A stretch of 64,000 nucleotides of DNA from Nonomuraea helvata (lineage in GTDB: Bacteria > Actinomycetota > Actinomycetes > Streptosporangiales > Streptosporangiaceae): positions 3,100,001-3,164,000 of the forward strand of contig NZ_BAAAXV010000001.1 of assembly GCF_039535785.1 (NCBI RefSeq), read 5' to 3'. Each line of letters starts with the position of its first letter. The first letter of the stretch is position 1. Below are positions 45,629 through 53,935 of this stretch, piece after piece. The notes under the pieces are model-generated. The model saw nothing but the letters and a program-made list of their open reading frames with translations. It was not told the origin of the DNA and did no database searches. The position numbers were made by a program, and so were the translations under genes.

Positions 45629-45668
45629 TTCCTAGGTACTCTAGCTTAATTCCTAGGCATCCTAGGAA
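45629..45668. promoter_or_regulatory. Triple TTCCTAGG operator between hydrolase and histidine kinase genes
   Basis: TTCCTAGG-cat-CCTAGGAA is a perfect 19-bp palindrome at 45650-45668. A further copy of TTCCTAGG stands at 45629-45636, two helical turns away. It lies in the promoter region of the hydrolase; no adjacent one-component regulator is an obvious owner. Confidence 0.6.
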
Positions 45669-45715
45669 AGCCGGGTGGGCTAGTCTCGCGGTCGTGGAGT
45701 GGCTCGGGAGCACGC

Positions 45716-47539
45716 GTGGCCGCCGAAGCTGAAGATCTCCCGCCCAGGGTGGCGCGCTGGATGATGTGGGCGGCGCTCGCCCTCCTCATCCTCGTCCGGC
45801 TGGTGTCCGGGGTCTCCGAGGGTGTCCCGTGGACGCACCTGCTGATCACGGCGGCCCCGTACCCGGCGATCGTCGTGATCCTGGCGCGACCCCACCACGG
45901 CGCGCGGGCCCGCTTCGGGCTGCTGGCCGCCGTGGCCGTGCTCTACGCGCTGCCGTTCCTCCTCGTCGGGACGGAGTGGTCCTGGCTGCCGTGGCCGCTC
46001 GCCGTGGCGGTGCTCTGCCTGCTGCCCGGCCGGGCCGCCTGGCCGCTGTTCGGCCTGATCGTGCTCGCCGCGGGGGCGGGGGTCTGGCTCTCCGGCGACG
46101 GGCCGTTACGGGCTCTGCAGCCGGCGACGGCCACGGCCACCGACGGGCTGATCCTGTTCAGCCTGTACGCCCTGAGCGACACGATCAGCAGGCTGCACGC
46201 CACCCGGGAGGGGTTGGCCAGGCTGGCGGCGGCACGCGAGCGCTCACGCCTCGGCGGCGAGCTCCGCGAGACCGTGGGCCGCCGGCTCCGGGTCATCGCG
46301 GACCGCCTGGAGCAGGGCGACGTCCGTGACGCGGTGGAGATCGCCAGACGCACGCTGGCCGACATCCGGGCCACGGCCGGCGAGTACCGCACGGCCGAGT
46401 CCGAGAAGGCGCGGCCGGTCGAGTCGCCGAGGCTCCCCGCCCTTGTCCTGCTCGCCGTCCTCGTCATCCAGTCGGTCAAGGTGCTGGCGTCGGGCATGCA
46501 CAACTACGGCGATCCGCTGCTGCTGATCCTCGGCGTCCCGCTGGTGTCCGCCATGATCACCCTGCAGATGGCCCAGCTGAGGCGGCCCACCCGCGCCAAA
46601 CTGGCCCTGATCGCCCTGACGATCGTGCCTGTCGCCCTGCCCGCGAGCTACCTCGCCCCATCGCTGTGCACGTTCATGTCCTTGTGGGGGTTCTGCACCG
46701 GCGCTGTGCTGGCTGGGGTGCGGCCGCCGCGCTCGTGGGCTCTGGCCCTGCTGCTGTTCGCGGGATACTGCTCGCTCTTCTTCTACCCGCCGCCGGTGCC
46801 GTCCGTCCCGGGGATTCTCGCCGACACGGTCTCCCACGTCATCCTGGCCTGGCTGGTCTACAGCCTGACCCGCCTGGCCGGCCTGGTGGTGCTGCTCAAG
46901 CGGGCCCAGCACGACCTCGCACGGGCCGCGGCCGCCGCCGAACGCGTACGCATCGCGCGCGACCTGCATGACGTGCTCGGCTTCACCCTGTCGGCCGTGG
47001 CGCTCAGGGGCGAGCTCGCCATGCAGGAGCCCGAGCGCGCGGAGACCGAGCAGGCCTCCCTCGCCACCCTCGTCCGGCAGGCGCTGGCCGAGTTCCGCTC
47101 GATCACCGGCGGCCGGGTCCGGCTGCGGCCGCGCGACGAGATCGCCGCGGCCCGCCAGATGCTGGAGACCGCGGGGATCCGGGCCGACATCACCGTCGAC
47201 GAGGGCCCGCTCCCCGACGCCCTCGCCGCGGTCGTGCGCGAGAGCGTCACCAACGTGCTGCGCCACAGCACGGCACGCTTCTGCGCCATCACCGTCACGG
47301 TGTCCGGCGACGCCGTACGGCTGCGCGTCGTCAACGACGGCGTCGCCACGCCGGGTCGGCTCGACGGCGGGTCGGGCCTGGCGGGGCTGGCCGAGCGCGC
47401 GGGAGGGCGGCTGAGCGCCGGTCACCTGCCAGACGGCAGGTTCGAGGTCGTCGCGGAGTTCCGGTCAGATCCAGCCTGCCTCGGAGGCGATGCGGATGGC
47501 GTCGATCCTGTTCCGCGCGCCCAGCTTGGTGACGGCTGA
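45716..47539 (+). CDS. NarL/DesK-type sensor histidine kinase with duplicated sensor-transmitter layout
   Basis: A 607-aa membrane kinase, GTG start. A first block (residues 10-215) has about five membrane segments followed by a helix resembling HisKA_3 in which the phospho-acceptor position is Arg184 (GELRETVGRRL). A second block has five or six membrane segments (about 245-390) and an intact HisKA_3 (RIARDLHDVLGF, His418), then an HATPase region with NVLRHS near 520 and GLAGLAERAGG near 565. It probably phosphorylates the response regulator converging on its 3' end. Confidence 0.8.
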   Translation: MAAEAEDLPPRVARWMMWAALALLILVRLVSGVSEGVPWTHLLITAAPYPAIVVILARPHHGARARFGLLAAVAVLYALPFLLVGTEWSWLPWPLAVAVLCLLPGRAAWPLFGLIVLAAGAGVWLSGDGPLRALQPATATATDGLILFSLYALSDTISRLHATREGLARLAAARERSRLGGELRETVGRRLRVIADRLEQGDVRDAVEIARRTLADIRATAGEYRTAESEKARPVESPRLPALVLLAVLVIQSVKVLASGMHNYGDPLLLILGVPLVSAMITLQMAQLRRPTRAKLALIALTIVPVALPASYLAPSLCTFMSLWGFCTGAVLAGVRPPRSWALALLLFAGYCSLFFYPPPVPSVPGILADTVSHVILAWLVYSLTRLAGLVVLLKRAQHDLARAAAAAERVRIARDLHDVLGFTLSAVALRGELAMQEPERAETEQASLATLVRQALAEFRSITGGRVRLRPRDEIAAARQMLETAGIRADITVDEGPLPDALAAVVRESVTNVLRHSTARFCAITVTVSGDAVRLRVVNDGVATPGRLDGGSGLAGLAERAGGRLSAGHLPDGRFEVVAEFRSDPACLGGDADGVDPVPRAQLGDG

Positions 47540-48070
47540 GGTCAGGTAGTTGCGCACCGTCCCGTAGGTGAGGAAAAGCCGCTCGGCGATCTCCAGCGGC
47601 TGGGCGCCGGTCGCCGACAGCCGGAGCACCTCGGTCTCCCGCTGGGTGAGCGGGCTCTCCGGCGCCCGCAGGGCGGTCATGGCCAGGGCCGGATCCACCA
47701 CCTTCCCTCCGGCGGCGACCGTACGGATGGCTGCGACGAGCTCGTCGGGCCTGATGTCCTTGGGGACGAACCCGGCAACCTGCGCATTCAACGCACGGCG
47801 CAGCTCGCCCGGCCTGCTCAAGGCGGTCAGGATCAGCACCCGGCACTCAGGCAGCCGCTCGCCCAGCTCGGCGGCGGCTGCGATGCCGTCCATCCCGGGC
47901 AGGTCGATGTCGATCACGGCGACGTCGGGCCGGTGGAGCTCCGCCGCGGCCACGATCTCCAGGCCGCTCGCGACCTGGGCCACCACGTCGATGCCGTCGT
48001 CGAGGCGGAGCAGCCCCACCAGCGCCTCGCGCAGCAGAACCATGTCCTCCGCGATGAGAACTCGGACCAC
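47465..48070 (-). CDS. NarL/LuxR-type response regulator
   Basis: A 201-aa protein: receiver with phospho-acceptor Asp in VAVIDIDLPGMDG (about residue 54) and conserved Lys in GFVPKDI, then a LuxR helix-turn-helix SPLTQRETEVLRLSATGAQPLEIAERLFLTYGTVRNYLTSAVTKLGARNRIDAI. Its last 75 bp overlap the convergent histidine kinase gene, the likely partner. Confidence 0.88.
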   Translation of the reverse strand: MVRVLIAEDMVLLREALVGLLRLDDGIDVVAQVASGLEIVAAAELHRPDVAVIDIDLPGMDGIAAAAELGERLPECRVLILTALSRPGELRRALNAQVAGFVPKDIRPDELVAAIRTVAAGGKVVDPALAMTALRAPESPLTQRETEVLRLSATGAQPLEIAERLFLTYGTVRNYLTSAVTKLGARNRIDAIRIASEAGWI

Positions 48071-48192
48071 GCCACCCCTTCATGTGCGAAATGCAGACCG
48101 GGTCGGTGACTACGGCACTGTGCCGGGTCTGACCTGCTACGCGAGCATTCTTGCCCATCCGGCATTCAAGGAGGAAGGAGGGTGCCGTGCGG

Positions 48193-49174
48193 ATGACCTC
48201 CTCAACCCCGGCGCTGCTCGCGCAAGCGGGCCCTGCTGCTCGGACTCGGCCTGATGATCGTCGGCGGTCTCGTCGGAGCGCTCGCGCCGGGCTTCGCCGC
48301 GCTGACGGTGGCCCGGGTGGTGGCCGGGCTGGGCGCAGCCGTCTTCGGCCCGGCCGCGTCCACAGCGGGATCCATGATCGTCCCGGCGGAGCACCGGCCC
48401 CGCGCCCTGGCCACGGTGTTCGCGGGGATGACCGCGGCCACCGTGCTCGGCGTGCCGCTGTCGGCGTCAGTGGGCGATGCGATCGGCTGGCGCTGGACGT
48501 TCGCGGGTGTGGCGGTGCTCACCGCGTGCTCGGCGGGTCTGATCGCGCTGTTCCTGCCGTCCCTCGAGCCGGGGCCCGCGCCCACCGCACGGGTCTTCGC
48601 CGAGGTGCTGCGCGCCCCCGGAACGCTGCCCATGGTGACGACCACGCTGCTGGTGCTGGCGGCCCAGTTCATCGTGTACGGCGTGGCGGGCGCGTACCTC
48701 CAGGCCCGCTTCGCCGCTCCGCAGTCCGTGATCTCGCTGGTCCTGCTGGCCTTCGGCGTCGTGGGCATCATCGGCAACGCGGCCGCCGCCAGGATCTACG
48801 GGCGGCTCGGCGGCGCGCGGACGATCGCCGTCCCGCTGGCCGGCCTGGCGATCGGGTTCGTGGCACTGACCGCGGCTCCCCCATCGATCCCCGTCGCAGT
48901 GGCAGTGTTCGCGTTCTGGGCGTTCTTCAACGGGCTCTTCATGGCGCCGCAGCAGGCCCGGCTGGTCGAACTGCTGCCCGAGCAGCGCGGCATGCTGCTG
49001 GCCGCGAACGCCTCCGCGCTCTACCTCGGTATGAGCCTGGGCAGCCTGCTCGGCAGCCGCCTGCTGCCCTCGCTCGGCGCCGGGCCGCTGCCGGCCCTGG
49101 CCCTGCTCCCCCTCGCCCTCGCGACGGCCGCGCACGTCGCCTCCACCCGTACTCCGGCACTCGTCCGTAACTGA
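48193..49174 (+). pseudogene. MFS drug-efflux-type transporter lacking its N-terminus
   Basis: An ATG at 48193 with AAGGAGGAAGGAGG ahead begins MTSSTPALLAQ in one frame. From about 48215 the MFS sequence continues in another frame as SRKRALLLGLGLMIVGGLVGALAPGF, with an in-frame TGA just before. The motif-A loop and membrane helices 3-12 are present, but helices 1-2 (about 60 residues) are missing. A frameshifting deletion explains this. A shorter protein from 48254 (306 aa) could still be made. Confidence 0.75.
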
Positions 49175-49197
49175 ACCCGCAACCGAAAGGAAGAATG

Positions 49198-49560
49198 ATG
49201 TCCACGTTGATCCGTGACTACGTCGAGCTCGTCTGGAACCAGGGCCGCACCGACCTGGCCGGCCGGTTCCTCACCGAGGACCTCGTCCAGCACAACCCGA
49301 ACCTGCCCGACGGCCGCAAGCCCCTGGTGGACTTCATCGACGGTTTCCGCCGGCAACTGCCGCAGGCACGTTTCGAGATCCGCCGGCTCGCCGCCCAGGA
49401 CGACCTGGTCTTCGTCCACAGCCTGTTCACCGCCGAGCCCGGGCACCGCGGCGTCGCCGTGGTGGACGTGTTCCGGCTGGCCGGCGGGCTCATCGCCGAG
49501 CACTGGGACCTGCGCGAGGACGTCCCCGAGACCACAGTGAGCGGCCACGCCATCGTCTGA
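49198..49560 (+). CDS. SnoaL-like polyketide-cyclase/NTF2-fold protein
   Basis: A 120-aa protein: LIRDYVELVWNQGRTDLAGRFLTEDLVQHNP and a C-terminal HWDLREDVPE, the usual ends of small SnoaL-like proteins. AAAGGA lies 7 bp before the ATG at 49198 (ATG 49195 is also possible). It follows the broken MFS gene and may have formed an operon with it. Confidence 0.8.
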   Translation: MSTLIRDYVELVWNQGRTDLAGRFLTEDLVQHNPNLPDGRKPLVDFIDGFRRQLPQARFEIRRLAAQDDLVFVHSLFTAEPGHRGVAVVDVFRLAGGLIAEHWDLREDVPETTVSGHAIV

Positions 49561-49683
49561 CGGCGGCGGGCTTCGTCCGCGGCTAGGGCGTCCAGCGCAT
49601 GGCGAGGAGGAGGGTGTCGTCGCTGTGCAGCACCCTGCGGTGCATCACGCGGACGAGCGTCCCCGTCCTGCTGATGCGCAACG

Positions 49684-49722
49684 TTGACTTGCTCCCCGGC
49701 CTAAGTCCGAGGATTCCCGTGC
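49684..49722 (-). ncRNA. IS605-type right-end hairpin, putative 3' end of the TnpB guide RNA
   Basis: On the minus strand GGAATCCTCGG, ACTTAGG, CCGGGGAGCAAGTCAA follow the tnpB stop. This resembles the conserved GC-rich stem and terminal TCAA at IS605 right ends. In such elements the RNA over the tnpB 3' end carries the scaffold and uses flanking DNA as guide; here that would start CGTTGCGCATCAGCAGGACG. Confidence 0.55.
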
Positions 49723-49725
49723 CGC

Positions 49726-51081
49726 TCATGCGGCAGTTCGCGGCGCGTCACCCGCGCCGAGAACTGTGGTACGGGGTGCTTGACGCTTCACCGACCCGGT
49801 CGGGTCTCCACGCCCTGACACGACCAGCCCGGCCGCCTGTCTTCTGGCTTTGATGTTCTTGGCAGCGTTCACGTCGGCATGCTCGACATACCCGCAGGAA
49901 GTGCATCGGAAGGCCGCTTGGCTCTCGCGAGACTTGCGATCCACCCGCCCACAGGCCGAGTTCGAGCATGTTTGTGACGTGTACGCGGGATCGACAATGC
50001 GAATGTCGGTCCCGGTGTAGCGAGCCTTGGACCGCAACGCGGTCTCCAGCCCGTACCAGCCCTTATCCAAAATCGATCGGTTCAGTCCGGCCTTCGCCGC
50101 GCGCCCGTTGGCCAGGTACGCGCCCGGCGTGCCAGGGACGGGTTTCGGCGCGACCGACGCGGTCATCGCCCGGACGTTCAGCCTCTCCAGCGTGACCATC
50201 GCGTAGTCACGGGTGAGCCGATGCGCGGCCTGGGCATTGAAGTCCGCACGCCGCCACCGCACCCGCCGCATCAGATCCCCCATCGCCCGGACCACCTGCT
50301 TACGCCGGTTCGACCCCTTCTTCGAACGGGCGAGCCGCCGCTGCAGCCGCACATACCGCCTCGCCTCACCCGCCGTGAGGAACCCCGTATCGCCGAGATC
50401 ACCGGGATCGTCGCCGGTAGCATCCGGCGGCGGCACCATGGACGACACACCGTTCACGCCGGCGTGACGGCGATCGAAGAACTCCCCGTCACTGGTGACC
50501 GCGCCGGTGACCACCCCCCGGTCCACCCCGGCATGCCGGCCAGGACGAGCATGTTCGCTCACCTCGGCAAGACCATCGTCCACCAGGAAGCTGATGAACC
50601 AGTGCGCGCCGTCGCGGGCCACGGTCGCCGACTTCACCTTCCCGCCCAAGGGGCGAGACAGGCGGAACTTCACCCACCCGAACTTCGGCAGGAACACCCG
50701 CCCCCACCTGCGGCTGACCCGCTCGACGGGAATCTGCTGGGCGGTAGGGAACCGAAACGACGGCCTCCACCTCGCCCGCACCTTCCACCGCACCTTCCAC
50801 GTGCCGTGCTTGCGGCACGCCTCGTCCAGATCCTTCAGCGTCTGCTGGATGACCTGCGCGGGCGCCTCGGCCAACCAGGCACAGTCCGGGTCGTTCTTGG
50901 CCTCGGCGAGCTGGCGGCACTGCTCCGCGTAGCCGATGAACGCACCCCGGCGCCGATAGGCGCGGCGCTGCTCCAGCCCGGTGTTCCACACGCTGCGGCA
51001 GATCCCGCCCAGCCGTTCAGCGAACAGCCGCTGACCGAAGTCGAACTCCAACCGGTACCTCCGGCCCGCCAGCACGCGCAA
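49726..51081 (-). CDS. tnpB: TnpB-family RNA-guided endonuclease
   Basis: A 451-aa protein with all three RuvC catalytic acids: Asp in HAGVDRGVVTGAV, Glu in VTLERLNVRAM and Asp in EHADVNAAKNI. A zinc ribbon sits between the last two (CSNSACG, then CTSCGY). The N-terminus RVLAGRRYRLEF with TTG start at 51081 after GGGGGAGG fits the family; GTG at 51111 or 51075 are alternatives. About 30 residues around VSSMVPPPDATGDDPGDLGD look like an insertion after RuvC-I. Probably still able to cut DNA if its RNA is made. Confidence 0.85.
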   Translation of the reverse strand: MRVLAGRRYRLEFDFGQRLFAERLGGICRSVWNTGLEQRRAYRRRGAFIGYAEQCRQLAEAKNDPDCAWLAEAPAQVIQQTLKDLDEACRKHGTWKVRWKVRARWRPSFRFPTAQQIPVERVSRRWGRVFLPKFGWVKFRLSRPLGGKVKSATVARDGAHWFISFLVDDGLAEVSEHARPGRHAGVDRGVVTGAVTSDGEFFDRRHAGVNGVSSMVPPPDATGDDPGDLGDTGFLTAGEARRYVRLQRRLARSKKGSNRRKQVVRAMGDLMRRVRWRRADFNAQAAHRLTRDYAMVTLERLNVRAMTASVAPKPVPGTPGAYLANGRAAKAGLNRSILDKGWYGLETALRSKARYTGTDIRIVDPAYTSQTCSNSACGRVDRKSRESQAAFRCTSCGYVEHADVNAAKNIKARRQAAGLVVSGRGDPTGSVKRQAPRTTVLGAGDAPRTAA

Positions 51082-51140
51082 AACACCTCCCCCAACAACC
51101 TCGAACGCCACACCAGTTCGAACATACTATCGCCTCGCCT

Positions 51141-51614
51141 ATGAGTCAGGGGGCGGAATACCGGCGCGGCAGACATGTGGTCTCCGCGACGCATCTCCGT
51201 CTGGTCTTCGTCACCACATTCCGCAGAAACGTCTTCGATGAAGAGATGCTGTGCCAGCAGGAGACCATCAAGCTGGGCAGGCTGGCCGCCGCCCTGGGCG
51301 CGGTCCCCTCGTCCGCCAGCCGCCTCTGCGACCGCCTGGAGGCGGCCGGGCTGGTCAGGCGCTCGCACTGCGAGGAGGACAAGCGCGAGCTGACGCTCTC
51401 GCTCACGCCCTCGGGCCGCTCCCTGGTCGAGGAGCTGCAGCAGCGCAGGCGCGCGGACCTCGCGCGCGTGCTGAGCGAGATGCCGCCGGCCGGGCGCATC
51501 GCGCTGCTGCGCGGCCTGCAGGCCTTCGCCGGGGCCGCCGACAGCATCATGGAACGCCAGGCCGAGGAGCCCGAGGACGACTGGACGCGCATCGCCGCGC
51601 GCCTCCTCGCCTGA
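51141..51614 (+). CDS. Chimeric protein: TnpA N-terminus fused to MarR C-terminal domain
   Basis: A 157-aa uninterrupted frame. Residues 1-40 (EYRRGRHVVSATHLRLVFVT, then TFRRNVFDEEML) match the start of IS200/IS605 TnpA. From about residue 46 it is a MarR winged helix: LGRLAAALGAVPSSASRLCDRL, EAAGLVRRSHCEEDKRELTL, then the C-terminal helices. The TnpA HUH motif and catalytic Tyr are gone, and so are the first MarR dimerisation helices. The recognition helix and wing are complete. It is a remnant or a new regulator. Confidence 0.75.
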   Translation: MSQGAEYRRGRHVVSATHLRLVFVTTFRRNVFDEEMLCQQETIKLGRLAAALGAVPSSASRLCDRLEAAGLVRRSHCEEDKRELTLSLTPSGRSLVEELQQRRRADLARVLSEMPPAGRIALLRGLQAFAGAADSIMERQAEEPEDDWTRIAARLLA

Positions 51615-51637
51615 ACGACCTGTATCACCCGGCACAC

Positions 51638-52699
51638 TCATCGGGCAGGCTCGGGGGCCAGCGGCGGACCCTCAGGGAGGCCGGCGGGGTCGCACCAGCC
51701 GGCCAGGAACTCGTCCGCCGCGGCGCAGGAACCGGCGTACGGGCCGCCGGGATGCTCCAGCGCCGCGGCCGTCAGCCGGCTGATCCCCTCATCGACCAGG
51801 AGCCGCATCGACGCGGCGTCGGCCGCCCGCCCGGCCAGATCGGCGAGGTATCCGATGGTGGCGCCGGCGCCGCAGACGAAGTCCGCCAGCGGCACGACGC
51901 CCCGTTCCCGCAGCGTATGGAGCCCGGCCGGGGTGTAGGGGACGTTGGCCGCCGGAGCGACCACGCGGGCATGCACCGTGGCGGCGCGTCCGGCGTTCAG
52001 CGTCCCGGTTCTGGCGCCCGGCACCAGAACGTCCGCGACCGCCTCGTACAGGGACTCGGCCGGGAGCACGGGCAGCCCGAGCCGGGTGACGCAGGCGTCC
52101 CCGTGCTCGGCGCGCAGCTCCAGCAGCGTGGCCACGTCCAGCCCCGCCTCGTCCACCACGCAGCCGTGCACGGTGGACAGGGCGACGACGCGCGCCTGCC
52201 TGCGCGCCGCCTCCCGCACCACGGCGCTGCCCACCTTGCCGAACCCCTCGACGGCCAGCGTCCGCCCGGCCAGGCCGCCCAGCGCGGCGTCGGCGGCGGC
52301 GACCACGCCCAGACCGGTCACCACCGTGTCCACCAGCTCGCCGTCGGCTTCCTGATGCATGACCGAGTCCGTCCGGTAGTCGGGCAGCGTGGCGAAGTCC
52401 TGCGTCCTGGTGCCCAGGTCGGAGGAGGTGAGGAAGACGCCGCTCGTGACCAGCGGGGTGATCTCCCGGCAGTACCGTGCCACCGTCTCGGCCCGTTCCT
52501 CCGCCGTGGCCCGTAGCACGGCCTTGGCCCCGCCGATCCGCTCTCCGAGCACGGCGAACTTGTAGGTCATCGCCCGCGCCAGCAGCTCGGCCTCACGGCG
52601 GGTGACATCCGGGGCGAGGCGGGTTCCTCCCGCGCTCAACGGGCAGTCCAGATCGAAGGCGACGTACCCGTCGACGGAGGTCAGTTCCACGATCTTCAT
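51638..52699 (-). CDS. Glu/Leu/Phe/Val dehydrogenase family protein
   Basis: A 353-aa amino-acid dehydrogenase: AMTYKFAVLGERIGGAKAVLR (substrate lysines), TVVTGLGVVAAADAALGG, and the NAD site VEGFGKVGSAVVREAA. Start at 52699 (MKIVELTSVDG) gives the family N-terminus. It could deaminate a branched or aromatic amino acid; specificity is not evident. The 293 bp upstream to the next gene show no clear feature. Confidence 0.8.
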   Translation of the reverse strand: MKIVELTSVDGYVAFDLDCPLSAGGTRLAPDVTRREAELLARAMTYKFAVLGERIGGAKAVLRATAEERAETVARYCREITPLVTSGVFLTSSDLGTRTQDFATLPDYRTDSVMHQEADGELVDTVVTGLGVVAAADAALGGLAGRTLAVEGFGKVGSAVVREAARRQARVVALSTVHGCVVDEAGLDVATLLELRAEHGDACVTRLGLPVLPAESLYEAVADVLVPGARTGTLNAGRAATVHARVVAPAANVPYTPAGLHTLRERGVVPLADFVCGAGATIGYLADLAGRAADAASMRLLVDEGISRLTAAALEHPGGPYAGSCAAADEFLAGWCDPAGLPEGPPLAPEPAR

Positions 52700-52992
52700 A
52701 TGCTCTTCTTTACCCCTGGACGGCATCGAGGTCGATGAGGAATCGTGCTCCGGCGATCCGGCGACCGATCTCGCGCGCGAGGGTGGGCCGTCCTGCGGAG
52801 CGTCTCCGTCATCGGCATCGGCTAGGCCTGGGAACGCGGCCTGCCCGGCGGGCAGCCGACATGGGGGCTCGCGGGCCGGCCGGCGCCCGAGCGCGTTCCC
52901 GCACCCCGCTGATCAGGGTGCGTACGTGCCGCGACGCCATCACCGGCCCGATGCCGTCGCTCGCCGGTACATATCGGTGCCGGGACGGAAAC

Positions 52993-53742
52993 TCATCGGA
53001 CGGCTCGTGCTCCGGCGGTGTGGAGGTAGCCGGCCCCGGCGGCGAGCAGCGACGCTCCCCAGGCCAGGAAGACCAGGTAGGTCGCGGAGAATCCCCAGCT
53101 GCCGTCGAGGATCTCGGCGCCGCCGCCCGGCGCACACGTACGGGTGACGCCGAACGCCAGGCACGTCGTCATCATCGTTCCGTACTGGCCGACCAGCAGC
53201 CCGACCACCACCACCGGGACCACGGCGACGGCCCGGGGCACTGGCCGGCCTCCCGCCCACGGCACCCAGCCCGGCACCGTCTGCCCCCACCGGCTGATCA
53301 GCCCCAGCGTGAGCGCGGCCCCCGCGACGGGCCCGGCGACGAGCAGCCCCCAGAAGACCGCCGACCCGCCCAGATCCGCCAGGCCGGCACCGGACGCCAC
53401 TCCCAACGGCACGCCCAGCCCCCACAACAGGTGCGGAACCGAGAAGCCCAGCACCGGCACGCCCGCCGCCACCCAGGTCACGGCCCGCACCCAGAGCGCG
53501 GGCCGGACCGTCCCGTCGGCCCGGCGCTCGGGCATGCGCGGGCGGCCGCGCTCGCCGTAGCGGAGAGCGGCCAGGGCGAGCAGCAGCCCGAGCGCGCACA
53601 TCAGGACCTGCCGGACGAGCGCGGGGTCGTCCAGCTTGCCGAACGCCAGCCGCATGACCAGGTTGCCGGGCGCCACCAGCGCAAGGGCGGCCGCTCCTGT
53701 CCAACCGGCGGCCAGCAGCACCAGCCGTGCACGTGATCTCAT
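52993..53742 (-). CDS. Six-helix membrane protein of unknown function
   Basis: A 249-aa protein with six hydrophobic segments (LVLLAAGWTGAAALALVA, VLMCALGLLLALAAL, VPVLGFSVPHLLWGLGVPLG, VFWGLLVAGPVAGAALTLG, AVAVVPVVVVGLLVG, TYLVFLAWGASLLAAGAG). Helix 3 ends near a PHLLWGLG motif that I have seen in other actinomycete membrane proteins. Start at 53742 gives the shortest protein with helix 1 intact. Function not recognised. Confidence 0.65.
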   Translation of the reverse strand: MRSRARLVLLAAGWTGAAALALVAPGNLVMRLAFGKLDDPALVRQVLMCALGLLLALAALRYGERGRPRMPERRADGTVRPALWVRAVTWVAAGVPVLGFSVPHLLWGLGVPLGVASGAGLADLGGSAVFWGLLVAGPVAGAALTLGLISRWGQTVPGWVPWAGGRPVPRAVAVVPVVVVGLLVGQYGTMMTTCLAFGVTRTCAPGGGAEILDGSWGFSATYLVFLAWGASLLAAGAGYLHTAGARAVR

Positions 53743-53865
53743 GCCGGCCCACCGTAATGCCGGGCCTCTTCTGCGGGTTCGCTCCCGGAGGGGAGAAGCC
53801 TCCCCCGTGCCGGGGAGCTGTGGCGACGGAAGGGAGACCGGTGGACCAGTATCGATATGGGCACC

Positions 53866-53888
53866 GCTATCGGTTCGCGAGCGATAGC
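53866..53888. promoter_or_regulatory. Inverted repeat GCTATCG/CGATAGC
   Basis: Seven-bp arms with a 9-bp spacer, flanked on both sides by further ATCG-type half repeats. It lies upstream of the membrane protein gene (minus strand) and before the peptidase remnant (plus strand). It resembles a TetR-type site but no owner is adjacent. Confidence 0.4.
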
Positions 53889-53935
53889 AATATCGGACGC
53901 CCCATGATCGGCTCTGGTCTCTTGGACGGCATGTT

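Larger units (their letters stand above)
49684..51260 (-). mobile_element. Decayed IS605-type element (tnpB and right end kept, tnpA truncated)
   Basis: The right end is marked by a hairpin ending in TCAA at 49684 on the minus strand. tnpB is intact. A divergent tnpA begins 60 bp away but is lost after about 40 codons, where it runs into a MarR gene. The left end has gone with the rest of tnpA, so the element can no longer move by itself. Confidence 0.75.

Noticed and set aside
52700-52992. Possible gene remnant in the gap between the amino-acid dehydrogenase and the six-helix membrane protein
   Set aside because: A minus-strand stretch reads TLAREIGRRIAGARFLIDLDA, vaguely like a kinase, but there is no P-loop, start or continuous domain.
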